NCBI GenBank assembly: GCA_025350325.1
Contig: JANXYB010000103.1
Span: 1 to 45,845, forward strand
DNA: 45,845 bases
Direction: 5' to 3'
Source: Acidobacteriaceae bacterium
Lineage (GTDB): Bacteria > Acidobacteriota > Terriglobia > Terriglobales > Acidobacteriaceae
The position numbers and the translations under genes were made by a program. Below the pieces are notes generated by a model that had not been told where the DNA came from, ran no database searches, and saw nothing but the letters and a program-made list of their open reading frames with translations. Position 1 is the stretch's first letter. Each line of letters starts with the position of its first letter. Positions 34,306 through 43,412 of this stretch are shown here, in pieces.

Positions 34306-35292
<987 letters not shown>

Positions 35293-35725
35293 AGGCGCGC
35301 CTCACGCACCCCCACCCCCCTCCCCCCCTATTTCTGGGAGCAAAGATCGCGTTATCAATGGTTTGCGCAAGGGGTGCGACTGTAAAAATCTGATTACATT
35401 AGACTTATACGCAGAAATTTGAAAACAAATGACTTACACAGCCGTTCTACTCAGGCCAAGACATATCAGAGAGAGCGACGGGAATGTTTTCGACCCTGCC
35501 TGCATATTTCCGTTTGTTTCGATGATAAGGATTGTGGCGAAATAGTCTGCAAATCCTCGTGACTGGAACTTCTCTCAGGGGAAAAAGGCCGCCTCAGATT
35601 AAGCAATTTCGCACGCCTCAAGTCGTGCCCTAATCCAAAGCTGATGAATGTGTTCCCCGGCCCGACATCTAATCCGTCCGGCTCCGCGAGTCTTTCTGAT
35701 AATTCTACCCACCCTGAGACAAAAG
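35293..35725. other. Intergenic region after the ETF operon
   Basis: This 433-bp stretch has no convincing ORF. It begins with the palindrome AGGCGCGCCT, then a C-rich low-complexity run at about 35308-35329, and continues as moderately AT-rich sequence. No U-tract terminator was recognised after the operon. The end lies beside the stop of the convergent MarR gene. Confidence 0.6.
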
Positions 35726-36202
35726 CTACGAAAGCTTGGAGATCTGCTCTCGCAGGACTACAAGATTTTGTTCGAGAAAACTGCTGATGAGTTCCAGTTC
35801 TTTGGTCTTATAACCTGAGGCTAGCTCCATCATTGCTGCACCCACACCCTCGTACAGCTTCCCCAGGCGGCTCACAGCCTCAGGTCTGGGCCGGACAAAC
35901 ACGCGCCGGCGATCACTGGAGTCGCGCACACGTTCAACCAGTCCTGCAGCCTCAAGCCGATCGAGAATCCCGGTCACAGCGCCGGTGGTTAAACCCGTCG
36001 CCCGCCCCAGGTCGCCCGCCGTTACTGCGGACGCTCCCGCGCGCGATATCAGGTCGAGGCATCGCGTGTCGGTGGCGTTCAAACCGAGCTTGTGGGCTAC
36101 AACTTCATGGAAAAAGATGGTCTCAGCGCTGATCTCGCGCCCTAGTTCCAGTCCCAGCCGCTTGAGCAGTTCTTGTCGGGTTCTCTTCAATGAATGGGTC
36201 AT
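35726..36202 (-). CDS. MarR family transcriptional regulator
   Basis: A 158-residue winged-helix regulator. The DNA-binding part is clear: CLDLISRAGASAVTAGDLGRATG, then LTTGAVTGILDRLEAAGLVER and the wing VRDSSDRRRVFVRPRPEA. N- and C-terminal helices form the dimer interface. MarR proteins usually repress a divergent gene and themselves and release DNA when a ligand binds. Here the divergent neighbour is a multi-helix membrane protein, with about 130 bp and several AAGT/ACTT palindromes between. The ligand is unknown. Confidence 0.88.
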   Translation of the reverse strand: MTHSLKRTRQELLKRLGLELGREISAETIFFHEVVAHKLGLNATDTRCLDLISRAGASAVTAGDLGRATGLTTGAVTGILDRLEAAGLVERVRDSSDRRRVFVRPRPEAVSRLGKLYEGVGAAMMELASGYKTKELELISSFLEQNLVVLREQISKLS

Positions 36203-36216
36203 TTAAGCATTTTACC

Positions 36217-36261
36217 TTGACAAGTAATTAACTTAGCACTTAAGCTAACTACTTATTAAGT
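36217..36261 (+). promoter_or_regulatory. Divergent promoter with MarR-type palindromes
   Basis: TTGACA (36217-36222) with a weak -10 (about 36241-36246, TAAGCT) could drive the membrane-protein gene. Overlapping symmetric elements are AAGT-N5-ACTT (36223-36235), TTAGC-N6-GCTAA (36233-36248) and the exact palindrome ACTTATTAAGT (36251-36261). They are suitable MarR operators, but which one is used is unknown. Confidence 0.45.
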
Positions 36262-36329
36262 TATTTTACAGAACGACCGAACCAATTGGCAAGATCCGTC
36301 GAGGTATGAGGCAAAACAAGGGGCCGAAT

Positions 36330-37391
36330 ATGAAAAGTGCCGTTGTTGAAACAAATTTGAGCGGCTCACCGGAACCCAGTCGCAGGTTCACTTTGGGCAA
36401 TTGGGCCGCTTCACACTCAAGGCGCATCTTGCCCGCCCTTGGTCTCTTCATCATCGCTCCGTTGGTCGCGGAGTTCCTGCTGGGCAACATGTCAGTCACA
36501 AAGCTTGGCATGCTGGCGATACTGGCCCCCATATATGGTGGTGGCGCCCTATTGATCAGGGAATGCGTGCGCCGCACGGGCCGGGGATGGGAAAGCATTC
36601 TCGTACTTGCGTTGGCGTACGGCATTCTCGAAGAAGCGTTCCTCACAGAGACGCTTTTCAATCCGAACTATTTAGGATTGAACCTTCATCTTCTGGAGCC
36701 TGCCTTTGTGCCGTCGTTGGGAATCAGCGCGTGGTATACGATCTTTGTGCTCACGCTTCATACGGTGTGGAGTATATCGGTCTCAATCGCTTTGGTAGAA
36801 GCGTTGATACCGGAGCGGGCAACATCTCCGTGGCTGGGCGGTTTTCAGTCAGGGCTGGTGGCAGTGATCTTCATTGTTGCAGGGGCATCGATGGCATCCT
36901 TTTCGATCCGTCAGGACCCCAATCATTTTGCGGCTTCGCGGAGTCAATTCATCTGGGCTGCAATCCTCTTCTTAGGATCGATTGCGCTGGCCTTTCGCCT
37001 CCCTCAACGATCGAAAGCCTTTGCCCGTGAACCTGTTCCGGAGCCTTGGTTCATTGGACTGATGGTGTTGATTGCAGCCTCTGTCTTCCTGTTGGTCCCC
37101 AACACGTGGGGATGGTGGGCTGTAGCAGCCTACCTGCTTCTCGATGCCCTCGCCGTCACCGCAATTTTCATCTGGTCGGGCCGTAGCGGTTGGGATGGAC
37201 GCCATCGGTTGGGCCTTGCGGGCGGCGCTGCGCTTGCGTATGCATGGCATGGTTTTGTGCAGACTCCCGCACTCGGAACAGTCAGTACAGTGACTCGAAT
37301 CGGAAACCTCGCGTTTGCAGCATTAGCTGTCAGTCTCATCGCGGCCGGTGCGCGAAGAACTGCCAACTTCGCCAGACAAGATCAAAGATAG
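36330..37391 (+). CDS. Polytopic membrane protein, function unknown
   Basis: A 353-residue protein with about nine to ten hydrophobic helices. AAGGGG lies six bases before the ATG at 36330; an ATG at 36306 is also in frame. Helix 1 follows HSRRILPALGLFIIAPLVAEFLLGN; a conserved-looking acidic motif YGILEEAFLTETLFNPNY lies near residue 95, and the loop GGALLIRECVRRTGRGW precedes it. Related membrane proteins are known to me from Actinobacteria and Acidobacteria without a function. The EE pair slightly recalls CPBP proteases, but the other motifs of that family are absent. It is probably regulated by the divergent MarR protein. Confidence 0.7.
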   Translation: MKSAVVETNLSGSPEPSRRFTLGNWAASHSRRILPALGLFIIAPLVAEFLLGNMSVTKLGMLAILAPIYGGGALLIRECVRRTGRGWESILVLALAYGILEEAFLTETLFNPNYLGLNLHLLEPAFVPSLGISAWYTIFVLTLHTVWSISVSIALVEALIPERATSPWLGGFQSGLVAVIFIVAGASMASFSIRQDPNHFAASRSQFIWAAILFLGSIALAFRLPQRSKAFAREPVPEPWFIGLMVLIAASVFLLVPNTWGWWAVAAYLLLDALAVTAIFIWSGRSGWDGRHRLGLAGGAALAYAWHGFVQTPALGTVSTVTRIGNLAFAALAVSLIAAGARRTANFARQDQR

Positions 37392-37434
37392 AAGGCAGCA
37401 AACAGCAAGAAGTCGAACCCGCTTCTGCAATTTC

Positions 37435-37797
37435 TCATCGCCAGACCACGACCTTCAACCAACCTTCCCAAACGTCGCCCCACGCATCCACCACGATGTT
37501 GGCGCGGACATCCCTGCGCCACGCTGCCAGGGCTCCAAACAGCGCCCCGAGCACGCTGATCACGGCGACGTTGCGCCAGCCTTGATAGCTGTGAAACAGC
37601 CCGAAGACCAAGCCTTGAGCCAGCACTGCCGCTACGATATTGCCACTCAGCGCGTGGAACTGCTGCTGCAGGAAACCGCGGAATGCCAGCTCCTCGCAAA
37701 TCCCCGCTGTAAACGATATCGTCAGCCGCAGCAGAATCCCAGGCACGCTCTGCGGCAGCAGGCTCTCAATTGTTTTGGCGCCGCCCGGCCGGGTCGC
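37435..37797 (-). pseudogene. CPBP (CAAX-type) intramembrane protease, 5'-truncated
   Basis: The C-terminal core of a CPBP family protease is intact: LLPQSVPGILLRLTISFTAG, the EExxxR motif in CEELAFRGF, GLVFGLFHSYQGWRN and the final helix to VWEGWLKVV. Such proteins normally have 200-280 residues with several helices before this core; here homology-like sequence begins only near 37797 and the frame beyond it reads antisense over the CDGSH remnant. The N-terminal half is missing, so function is unlikely. It is joined head to head with the next remnant. Confidence 0.65.
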
Positions 37798-37802
37798 ACT
37801 GT

Positions 37803-38096
37803 AAAGAAGACGGCGCACCCGCCGCCAGGATCGCCGCACAGACCCGCAAGTGCCCCTCGGGCGCGCTGAACCATGCTCCGCGTGATGCGGAAGACGGCTT
37901 GCCGCGTGAAACCCAGATCACGGTTTCGATGGACGGTCCAGAGCGCGTGTCGGGAGACGGTGATTTACAGACCGATGTGTGGGGCGACGGCGCGACGCGA
38001 GACCTCTTTGCGCTGTGCCGCTGCGGAGGCTCGAAGAACAAGCCATTCTGCGACGAAACCCATTGGTATAACGGCTTCAAAGACGATCGCAATTGA
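37803..38096 (+). pseudogene. CDGSH iron-sulfur protein (Fer4_19/CDGSH type), 5'-truncated
   Basis: The frame carries GAPAARIAAQTRKCPSGAL, the end of a Fer4_19-type ferredoxin domain, then MDGPERVSGDGDL and the CDGSH motif CRCGGSKNKPFCDETHW, where the usual Gly is Glu. In complete proteins about 45 residues of ferredoxin domain with three more cysteines come first; these are missing because recognisable sequence starts near 37803. An ATG at 37770 lies in the other remnant and would add unrelated residues. The gene is probably non-functional. Confidence 0.6.
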
Positions 38097-38097
38097 A

Positions 38098-38540
38098 TCA
38101 CGAAAACGGGTATTGGAAAGCTCAAAGGAGTAGCTAACACTCTGTGTCAGCAGCGGGGCAGGAGAGCGGACCCTTGTGAATATTCATTCGTCTTGGGAAC
38201 AGGGTTCGTTTCAGACGGTCCAAAGCTCGCGAGTGACCTCGCTACCCAGTAACTCAATTTAGATTTACGTTGTCGCTTCAGAAGTTAAGCTTTCCCCTTA
38301 AAGAGAGCACGAAGCTCAAGTTTATTCTTGGAAATAATTTGTATATACCAATTTTTAATATACTTATAAAACTGCAACCAAAGTAACATCATCTGCGAAC
38401 TTTGGTGATCCGTGTCACCGAATTAATACCACATTTAGGCCATTCTACATATACGAAAACCAGTAATTAGCGCACAAGCCCATGCACCGGTAACTACGCG
38501 GCGCACGCGAGCCTTTCTGCGCTTTAAAGGCAGGTTCATT
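38098..38540. other. Long AT-rich intergenic region before the first ASH-domain gene
   Basis: No gene is visible in these 443 bp. The region at 38330-38380 is strongly AT-rich and holds TATACT/TATAAA-like elements. A CCAAAGT...ACTTTGG inverted repeat (38378-38405) and a CRP-type palindrome (38404-38419) follow. I compared the last 100 bp with the c-di-GMP-I riboswitch and found no convincing match. Confidence 0.5.
38404..38419. promoter_or_regulatory. CRP/FNR-type palindrome GTGA-N6-TCAC
   Basis: GGTGATCCGTGTCACC has both GTGA and TCAC half-sites with a 6-bp spacer. It is about 120 bp before the TTG start of the ASH-domain gene and just downstream of AT-rich promoter-like sequence. Function is inferred from the consensus only. 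Confidence 0.35.
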
Positions 38541-39542
38541 TTGCAATTGACTCATCTACTTATGATTTTGGAAGGCAAAACTTTCAACGGCTTCCTCACT
38601 CGCTTACTCGACCGCAATTACATAAAAGCCCAACTCGGTGTAACCCTTTTTCTGATTTTGTGCGGGACCTCTTTTGCGTTTGGCAGCACGCCGGATTTGA
38701 ATCTCGTCTCGTGCGGGATCAATTCATTTAGTGGCGCAGGCACAGACTCCTGCTCGGTTTACCTGACAGGCAAGACAACCGTCAGGCTGAATGTAAGCCT
38801 TTCCAGCGACAACGCGGCCGTGACCGTTCCTTTCGGCGTAACGGTTGCTGCACGCAGATCGACGACAGGTTTTAGAACGACGGTCTTGCCGGTCAGTGTG
38901 GCAACGACTGTAACGATCACGGCCCGCACAGCGACAGCCGTAAAGACATTCCAGATGCAACTGAGCTCGGTTGTTACCGCTACCGCTTCATTGGGAATGA
39001 ATGCAACTACGGTCGCGTTTGGCGACGTATTGATTAATACGCCGGCCACACAGTCGGTAACCCTAACCTCGACTGGATCGGCCGCGGTGACAGTGAACGC
39101 AGCGGTCGCGACCGGACCTGGATATTCGATCTCGGGGTACAGTTTACCGGTGACCCTGAATCCTGGGGCTTCAACGACTCTAAATGTGCAATTTGACCCA
39201 CCAGCCGCCGGGACGGCTATAGGGCAAGTGACGATCACCAGTAATTCGACTACGAATGGCACTGCCACGATCGGTCTCACCGGGGCCGGCGAAACCCATC
39301 AGGTGGACCTGAGTTGGAATTCGCCAACACCGTGTGACGACCCAATCGCGGGATTCCATGTTTACCGTGCAGCTAGCGGGAGCGCTTCTTACCAACTTCT
39401 AAGCGCAGCGGTGGACGGTGTGGCGCAATACTCCGATTCCACAGTGATCAGTGGGCAATCTTACGACTATGTAGTCACCGCTGTCGACGCCGCGGGTGTT
39501 GAGAGCATGCCATCCAACATGACCAGCGTATCGATTTTGTGA
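38541..39542 (+). CDS. Secreted choice-of-anchor D/ASH and FN3 domain protein
   Basis: A 333-residue exported protein. The signal peptide spans about residues 31-48 (LGVTLFLILCGTSFAFGS). Then come one beta-rich module (LVSCGINSFSGAGTDSCSVYL to FQMQLSS), one ASH-like module (VAFGDVLINTPATQSVTLTS to GTATIGLTGAGE) and a C-terminal FN3-like domain (VDLSWNSPTPCDDPIAGFHVYRA). The same order occurs in the larger neighbour at 39811. A TTG at 38541 with AGGCAGG upstream is the likely start; the ATG at 38562 has no ribosome site. Such proteins are thought to act at the cell surface; no enzymatic domain is present. A terminator follows. Confidence 0.8.
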   Translation: MQLTHLLMILEGKTFNGFLTRLLDRNYIKAQLGVTLFLILCGTSFAFGSTPDLNLVSCGINSFSGAGTDSCSVYLTGKTTVRLNVSLSSDNAAVTVPFGVTVAARRSTTGFRTTVLPVSVATTVTITARTATAVKTFQMQLSSVVTATASLGMNATTVAFGDVLINTPATQSVTLTSTGSAAVTVNAAVATGPGYSISGYSLPVTLNPGASTTLNVQFDPPAAGTAIGQVTITSNSTTNGTATIGLTGAGETHQVDLSWNSPTPCDDPIAGFHVYRAASGSASYQLLSAAVDGVAQYSDSTVISGQSYDYVVTAVDAAGVESMPSNMTSVSIL

Positions 39543-39564
39543 TTTTCTGTCTCGATGATCGAAG

Positions 39565-39592
39565 AAGCCGGCGTTGTCATGCGCCGGCTTTT
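39565..39592 (+). terminator. Rho-independent terminator after the first ASH-domain gene
   Basis: A perfect 9-bp stem (AAGCCGGCG with CGCCGGCTT), 8-nt loop and TTTT end lie 22 bp after the stop codon. It separates this gene from its larger relative. The rest of 39593-39810 shows no gene. Confidence 0.8.
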
Positions 39593-39810
39593 GAATTTAC
39601 CGCGCATCTTATTTGTGACAATTTTTTGCCAGTACAAAGGTAACTTTTGAATACAACTTTAGTGACCATGGTTACTTGTTACCAGTCCAGCCAAGAGCGA
39701 TTCTAAGCCTAACGCCACGCTAAACACTCGTCCCAACCTGAAAGAGGCATGGGGCTTTTTGCGAGCGGCGGCTGAAAGTTTCAGGCGACATCGCCTTGCA
39801 AAGGTAGCAA

Positions 39811-42417
39811 ATGCTGATAGCTCAAGCGTTGTGGGTTAAGAGACAGTCTCAAGCTGGGATTCAGGGCGTAAAACTCGCGTTAGGATGGCGTGGGCGATTG
39901 TTGCTGGAATTGCGGAGCCTGGCCGGGCTGGCTGTGGTCGCACTGGGGTGCGTGACTTTATCCGGTTGCGGTGGCACGGTGCGCCAAGGTTCTTTGCCAT
40001 CGGCGAATTCTTCACAGAACATATCTGCCTCGCCGAACACGGTGGAGTTTGGGACCGTGGATGTGGGCAACTCCGCCGACCAGCAAGTGGTTGTTTCGAA
40101 TCTCGGCTCTGCGGCCGTGCAAATCTTTCAAGCAAATTTTTCTGATCCATCTTTCTCTCTGGTTGAACAAAGCAATTTTCCTCTCTCCCTCGCAGCCGGC
40201 ACCACCTCAAGCTTGAAAGTGCACTTTAATCCGTCCGCCCCATCCGATACTACGGGTCAGTTGAATTTTCTGACTAGTGCTGACAGCACATCCTCCAGCA
40301 CTCCAGCAGCGAGTGTGAAGCTTCACGGAAAGGGCGGCTCGCGGCCCGGAGTGGGCGGCGTCTCGCTCAAGGCTCTTACCTGCAGCAGCTCGTCGATGAT
40401 TGGGTCGGGAAGTGATATTTGCACGGTGATACTGAGCGGCGTCGCGCCTAACGCAGGAACGCTTGTGAACTTGTCGAGCAGCACCCTTTCTGTCTCTTTA
40501 CCGGCCTCAGTGAATGTGCCAGCTGGTGCCGACAGGACGGACTTCACCGCAGCCGTCGCATTGGTCAGCAGCGCACAGGCAGCGACATTGACTGCCACGG
40601 CGGGAAGCGTCTGGCAAACTTTCAACCTGCAGTTGAATGCCGCGATACCTGGATTGAGCGTCAGCACGAGTCGTTTGTCGTTTGGGAGTGTGGTCTTGAA
40701 CGCAGCAGTCTCGATGTCGGTGACCCTGACTTCCAGCGGCACGGCAGCGGTTACGGTCAATGCAGCGACCGTTGCCGGGGCCGGATTCTCGGTATTGGGC
40801 GGCAGCTTCCCGCTTACTTTGAATCCGAGCCAAGTTGTGACGCTTGCCGTGCAATTTGACCCGACGACTGCGGGTGCGGCTACCGGCCAGCTAAGCATTG
40901 TCAGTAATTCGTCGAGCAGCCCCGTGACCGTGATCAACCTCAGCGGCATCGGCACAGTCACCATGCCGGGATTGAGCGTTCTGTCGTGCAGCAACTCATC
41001 GTTTACTGGATCGGGCAACGACGCTTGCAAGGTGACTCTTAGCGGCGCGGCACCTAGCGGTGGAGTGAATGTCGGGCTAGCGAGTAGCAATTTATCCGTT
41101 TCAGTGCCGGCTTCGGTGAATGTGCCGACCGGTGCCAGCAGCACCACCTTCACGGCGTCAGTTGGTTCGGTGAGCACCACACAGGCAGCTACGTTGACGG
41201 CCACGGTGGGCAGTAGTTCGCAAAGCTTCGCAGTGCAGCTCAACGCTGCAACGTCCACTCTGAGTATCAGCACGAGTAGTTTGTCGTTTGGGAATGTGGT
41301 CTTGAACTCAACGGCCTCGAATGCGGTGACGCTGACATCGACAGGAACTGTGGCGGTCACCGTTAATTCAATAACAGTGGCTGGAACAGGCTTTGCAGTC
41401 TCGGGAGCAAGTTTCCCCGTCACGCTTAATCCGGGTCAAACTGTGACGATCAGCGTGAAGTTTGCCCCGACGACCGCGGGTGCGGCCACAGGTCAGCTCA
41501 CCGTTAGTAGCAACGCGTCGAGCAGCCCGGTGGCAGTAGTCAACCTTAGCGGCACGGGCACAGTCAATATACCTGGATTGATCGCTCTCTCGTGCACCAG
41601 TTCATCGATGACCGGATCGGGAACAAACGTTTGCACGGTCACGTTGAGTAGTGCGGCGCCGATCGACGGAGTGAGCGTTGCCTTGTCAAGTAGTAACCTG
41701 TCGGTTGTGGTGCCGGCATCAGTCAATGTAGCGGCCGGCGGGAGCGGCGCCAGCTTCACTGCAACAGTAGGCTGGGTCAGCACCGCACAGACCGCGACAC
41801 TGTCAGCGACAGAGGGCAGCGGTTCGCGGAGCTTCGCGCTACAACTCAATGCCGCAAGCCCGGTATTGAGCATCAATGCGACCAGCATTTCGTTTGGCAG
41901 TGTCGTGATATACACGCCTACGACGCAGTCGGTGACGTTGAGTTCGATAGGGTCAGCAGCCGTGACCGTGAACTCAGCCACGGTCACAGGCTCAGGCTTT
42001 TCATTATCAGGATCGAGTTTCCCGATCACGTTGAATCCAAGCCAATCCGTCACACTCAGTGTGCAGTTTGATCCTGCGACCACCGGATCGGCGACCGGAC
42101 AGCTTACGGTGACCAGCAATTCGTCGACGAGTGGCACACTGACGATCAATCTCAGCGGTACTGGGGACTCGCATGAAGTTGACCTTAGCTGGAATCCACC
42201 GGGAACTTCGAGCGATCCCATCGCTGGATATCACCTGTATCGCGCACCAAGTGGCACCGCTGTCTATCAGCTTCTCAATGCTTCGGACGATACGCAGACA
42301 ACATACGCCGACACGACTGTTGCGAGTGGACAAGCTTATGACTACATCGTCAAAACCTTCGACTTGTCAGGGAATGAAAGCGGCCCCTCGAACATGAGCA
42401 GCGTCACGATTCCGTAG
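39811..42417 (+). CDS. Large ASH/FN3-domain surface lipoprotein with three repeats
   Basis: An 868-residue protein. AAAGG lies six bases before the ATG. A long N-terminal region leads to a membrane segment and lipobox VTLSGC (Cys53), so it is probably a lipoprotein. One ASH module (VEFGTVDVGNSADQQVVVS) is followed by three copies of a two-part unit: a beta-rich part (LTCSSSSMIGSGSDICTV to TFNLQLNAA) and an ASH part (LSFGSVVLNAAVSMSVTLTS to NLSGIGTV). A C-terminal FN3-like domain begins HEVDLSWNPPGTSSDPIAGY. Each half of the unit resembles the smaller neighbour, so the pair arose by duplication. The role is unknown; adhesion or surface display is plausible. Confidence 0.82.
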   Translation: MLIAQALWVKRQSQAGIQGVKLALGWRGRLLLELRSLAGLAVVALGCVTLSGCGGTVRQGSLPSANSSQNISASPNTVEFGTVDVGNSADQQVVVSNLGSAAVQIFQANFSDPSFSLVEQSNFPLSLAAGTTSSLKVHFNPSAPSDTTGQLNFLTSADSTSSSTPAASVKLHGKGGSRPGVGGVSLKALTCSSSSMIGSGSDICTVILSGVAPNAGTLVNLSSSTLSVSLPASVNVPAGADRTDFTAAVALVSSAQAATLTATAGSVWQTFNLQLNAAIPGLSVSTSRLSFGSVVLNAAVSMSVTLTSSGTAAVTVNAATVAGAGFSVLGGSFPLTLNPSQVVTLAVQFDPTTAGAATGQLSIVSNSSSSPVTVINLSGIGTVTMPGLSVLSCSNSSFTGSGNDACKVTLSGAAPSGGVNVGLASSNLSVSVPASVNVPTGASSTTFTASVGSVSTTQAATLTATVGSSSQSFAVQLNAATSTLSISTSSLSFGNVVLNSTASNAVTLTSTGTVAVTVNSITVAGTGFAVSGASFPVTLNPGQTVTISVKFAPTTAGAATGQLTVSSNASSSPVAVVNLSGTGTVNIPGLIALSCTSSSMTGSGTNVCTVTLSSAAPIDGVSVALSSSNLSVVVPASVNVAAGGSGASFTATVGWVSTAQTATLSATEGSGSRSFALQLNAASPVLSINATSISFGSVVIYTPTTQSVTLSSIGSAAVTVNSATVTGSGFSLSGSSFPITLNPSQSVTLSVQFDPATTGSATGQLTVTSNSSTSGTLTINLSGTGDSHEVDLSWNPPGTSSDPIAGYHLYRAPSGTAVYQLLNASDDTQTTYADTTVASGQAYDYIVKTFDLSGNESGPSNMSSVTIP
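40361..42165 (+). repeat. Three tandem ~605-bp coding repeats
   Basis: Copies begin near 40361, 40969 and 41575, for example GGATTGAGCGTTCTGTCGTGC in the second and GGATTGATCGCTCTCTCGTGC in the third. They are diverged, but the order of motifs is identical. Each encodes about 200 residues. They point to internal duplication and could recombine. Confidence 0.7.
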
Positions 42418-42444
42418 AGGCTCTTCGACACACGCTACAGTTCG

Positions 42445-43260
42445 TCAAGCGTGACTGGGATTTTTAACGGTGCTGGCGAGCAACTCAAAAATGTGGTCGA
42501 CAGCCTGCGATGCGTCTCCGCGATAGCCGGCGTAACAGCGAGCCCCTGACACTGCGCGCATAAAAGCGTGCAACATGTGCGGAGATTCAGCCAAGACATG
42601 GGGAGTATTTCTCAAGAGCATCATCACGCCCTCGCCTTGTGGGGCTTCCGCAGCGCTCCATGCATGGTCGGGCTGATATGCCAGTTCTAGAATCCAACCG
42701 ACAGGCGCGCTGTTAACAGCGAAACACGAATTAATTTCCTGAGGAAGCACTGCGGACTGGACGGGTTTTCCATTCCTAAGCAGTAGCGGCCTCGGATATG
42801 GATGGACGCGACCCTCTAGATCGATCAGCGCGTATTCGTCCGATAAGCACGTGGCGCCTCTGCGCAACAACTCAGCCACCAGCGAAGATTTACCGGCGTG
42901 CGAAGTACCAGGGAGCAGAAGTGCCTGGCCCTCAACGACGACTGCACCCGCGTGCACTGCACACAGCGAGGTGAGACGACTTATAACAGCCTCATCGAGG
43001 AATTTGATTGCAGCGAGAGTCAGGGCCTCGAGGTGGGTCGTCGAAGCAACGCACACGCCGTCGACCGACAACTCAAATCGGTTTGCGATTAGCTCGACTC
43101 GGATCCATATGGAGGGGGGAGCGGATGCAGACGCAACATCTACTCTCGGCAGCGATGGAAAGATATAACGCTGCAGAGTATCGAACGCCTCTGGACACAC
43201 TGTCTCTACGAGAATGTTGGAGTCGAATGCGCGAACTCCAAATGAAAGCGTGCTTGGCAT
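42445..43260 (-). CDS. HprK-like serine kinase domain protein
   Basis: A 271-residue protein whose C-terminal part resembles HPr kinase/phosphorylase. The P-loop is PGTSHAGKSSL (GTSHAGKS at 118-125), preceded by AVHAGAVVVEGQALLL and followed by GATCLSDEYALIDLEGRVHPYPRPL, where DE (141-142) takes the place of the second metal-binding motif. The HPr-specific N-terminal domain is absent. Such proteins occur in RiPP loci, where some phosphorylate a precursor peptide, and next to PqqD proteins. It is downstream of the PqqD gene on the same strand, 152 bp away with a strong hairpin between. Its substrate is unknown. Confidence 0.8.
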   Translation of the reverse strand: MPSTLSFGVRAFDSNILVETVCPEAFDTLQRYIFPSLPRVDVASASAPPSIWIRVELIANRFELSVDGVCVASTTHLEALTLAAIKFLDEAVISRLTSLCAVHAGAVVVEGQALLLPGTSHAGKSSLVAELLRRGATCLSDEYALIDLEGRVHPYPRPLLLRNGKPVQSAVLPQEINSCFAVNSAPVGWILELAYQPDHAWSAAEAPQGEGVMMLLRNTPHVLAESPHMLHAFMRAVSGARCYAGYRGDASQAVDHIFELLASTVKNPSHA

Positions 43261-43296
43261 ATGAATGTGGTGAGGGACGAAGACGCCTTTGACGGA

Positions 43297-43332
43297 CTAA
43301 GCCATCGCGATGAGGTCATTGCGATGGCTTAG
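43297..43332. other. 16-bp stem hairpin between pqqD-like and hprK-like genes
   Basis: CTAAGCCATCGC (43297-43308) pairs perfectly with GCGATGGCTTAG (43321-43332), and four inner pairs (one G-T) extend it to 16 bp with a 4-nt loop. It lacks a T run on either strand, so it is not a classic terminator. It lies 36 bp before the hprK-like start and could limit or tune its expression. Confidence 0.6.
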
Positions 43333-43412
43333 TTCGAGATTCGAAGTGAACAACACGCATTGACGCGGAACTGTAGAGAACTCAAGCAATCGTTAGATCA
43401 GTGACCAATATG

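Noticed and set aside
35308-35329. C-rich tract as a possible phase-variation element
   Set aside because: It lies after the operon stop codon and far from any promoter or start codon; simple low-complexity sequence is more likely.
38440-38540. Possible c-di-GMP-I (GEMM) riboswitch before the first ASH-domain gene
   Set aside because: Short GCGCAC and AAGCC-like words are present, but the conserved receptor and loop segments are not in the right order.
40323-41423. 366-codon minus-strand frame in the repeat region
   Set aside because: Its regular valine/threonine-rich sequence is the antisense reading of the ASH repeats.
42431-42466. Inverted repeat CACGCT/AGCGTG followed by TTTTT after the large ASH-domain gene
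   Set aside because: The stem is only six pairs with a long loop and overlaps the 3' end of the convergent hprK-like gene; too weak to call as a terminator.
43261-43412. Short GTG-started frame (about 19 codons) before the hprK-like gene as a RiPP precursor
   Set aside because: It lacks a ribosome site and its end is made of the hairpin sequence, so it is better explained by the inverted repeat.
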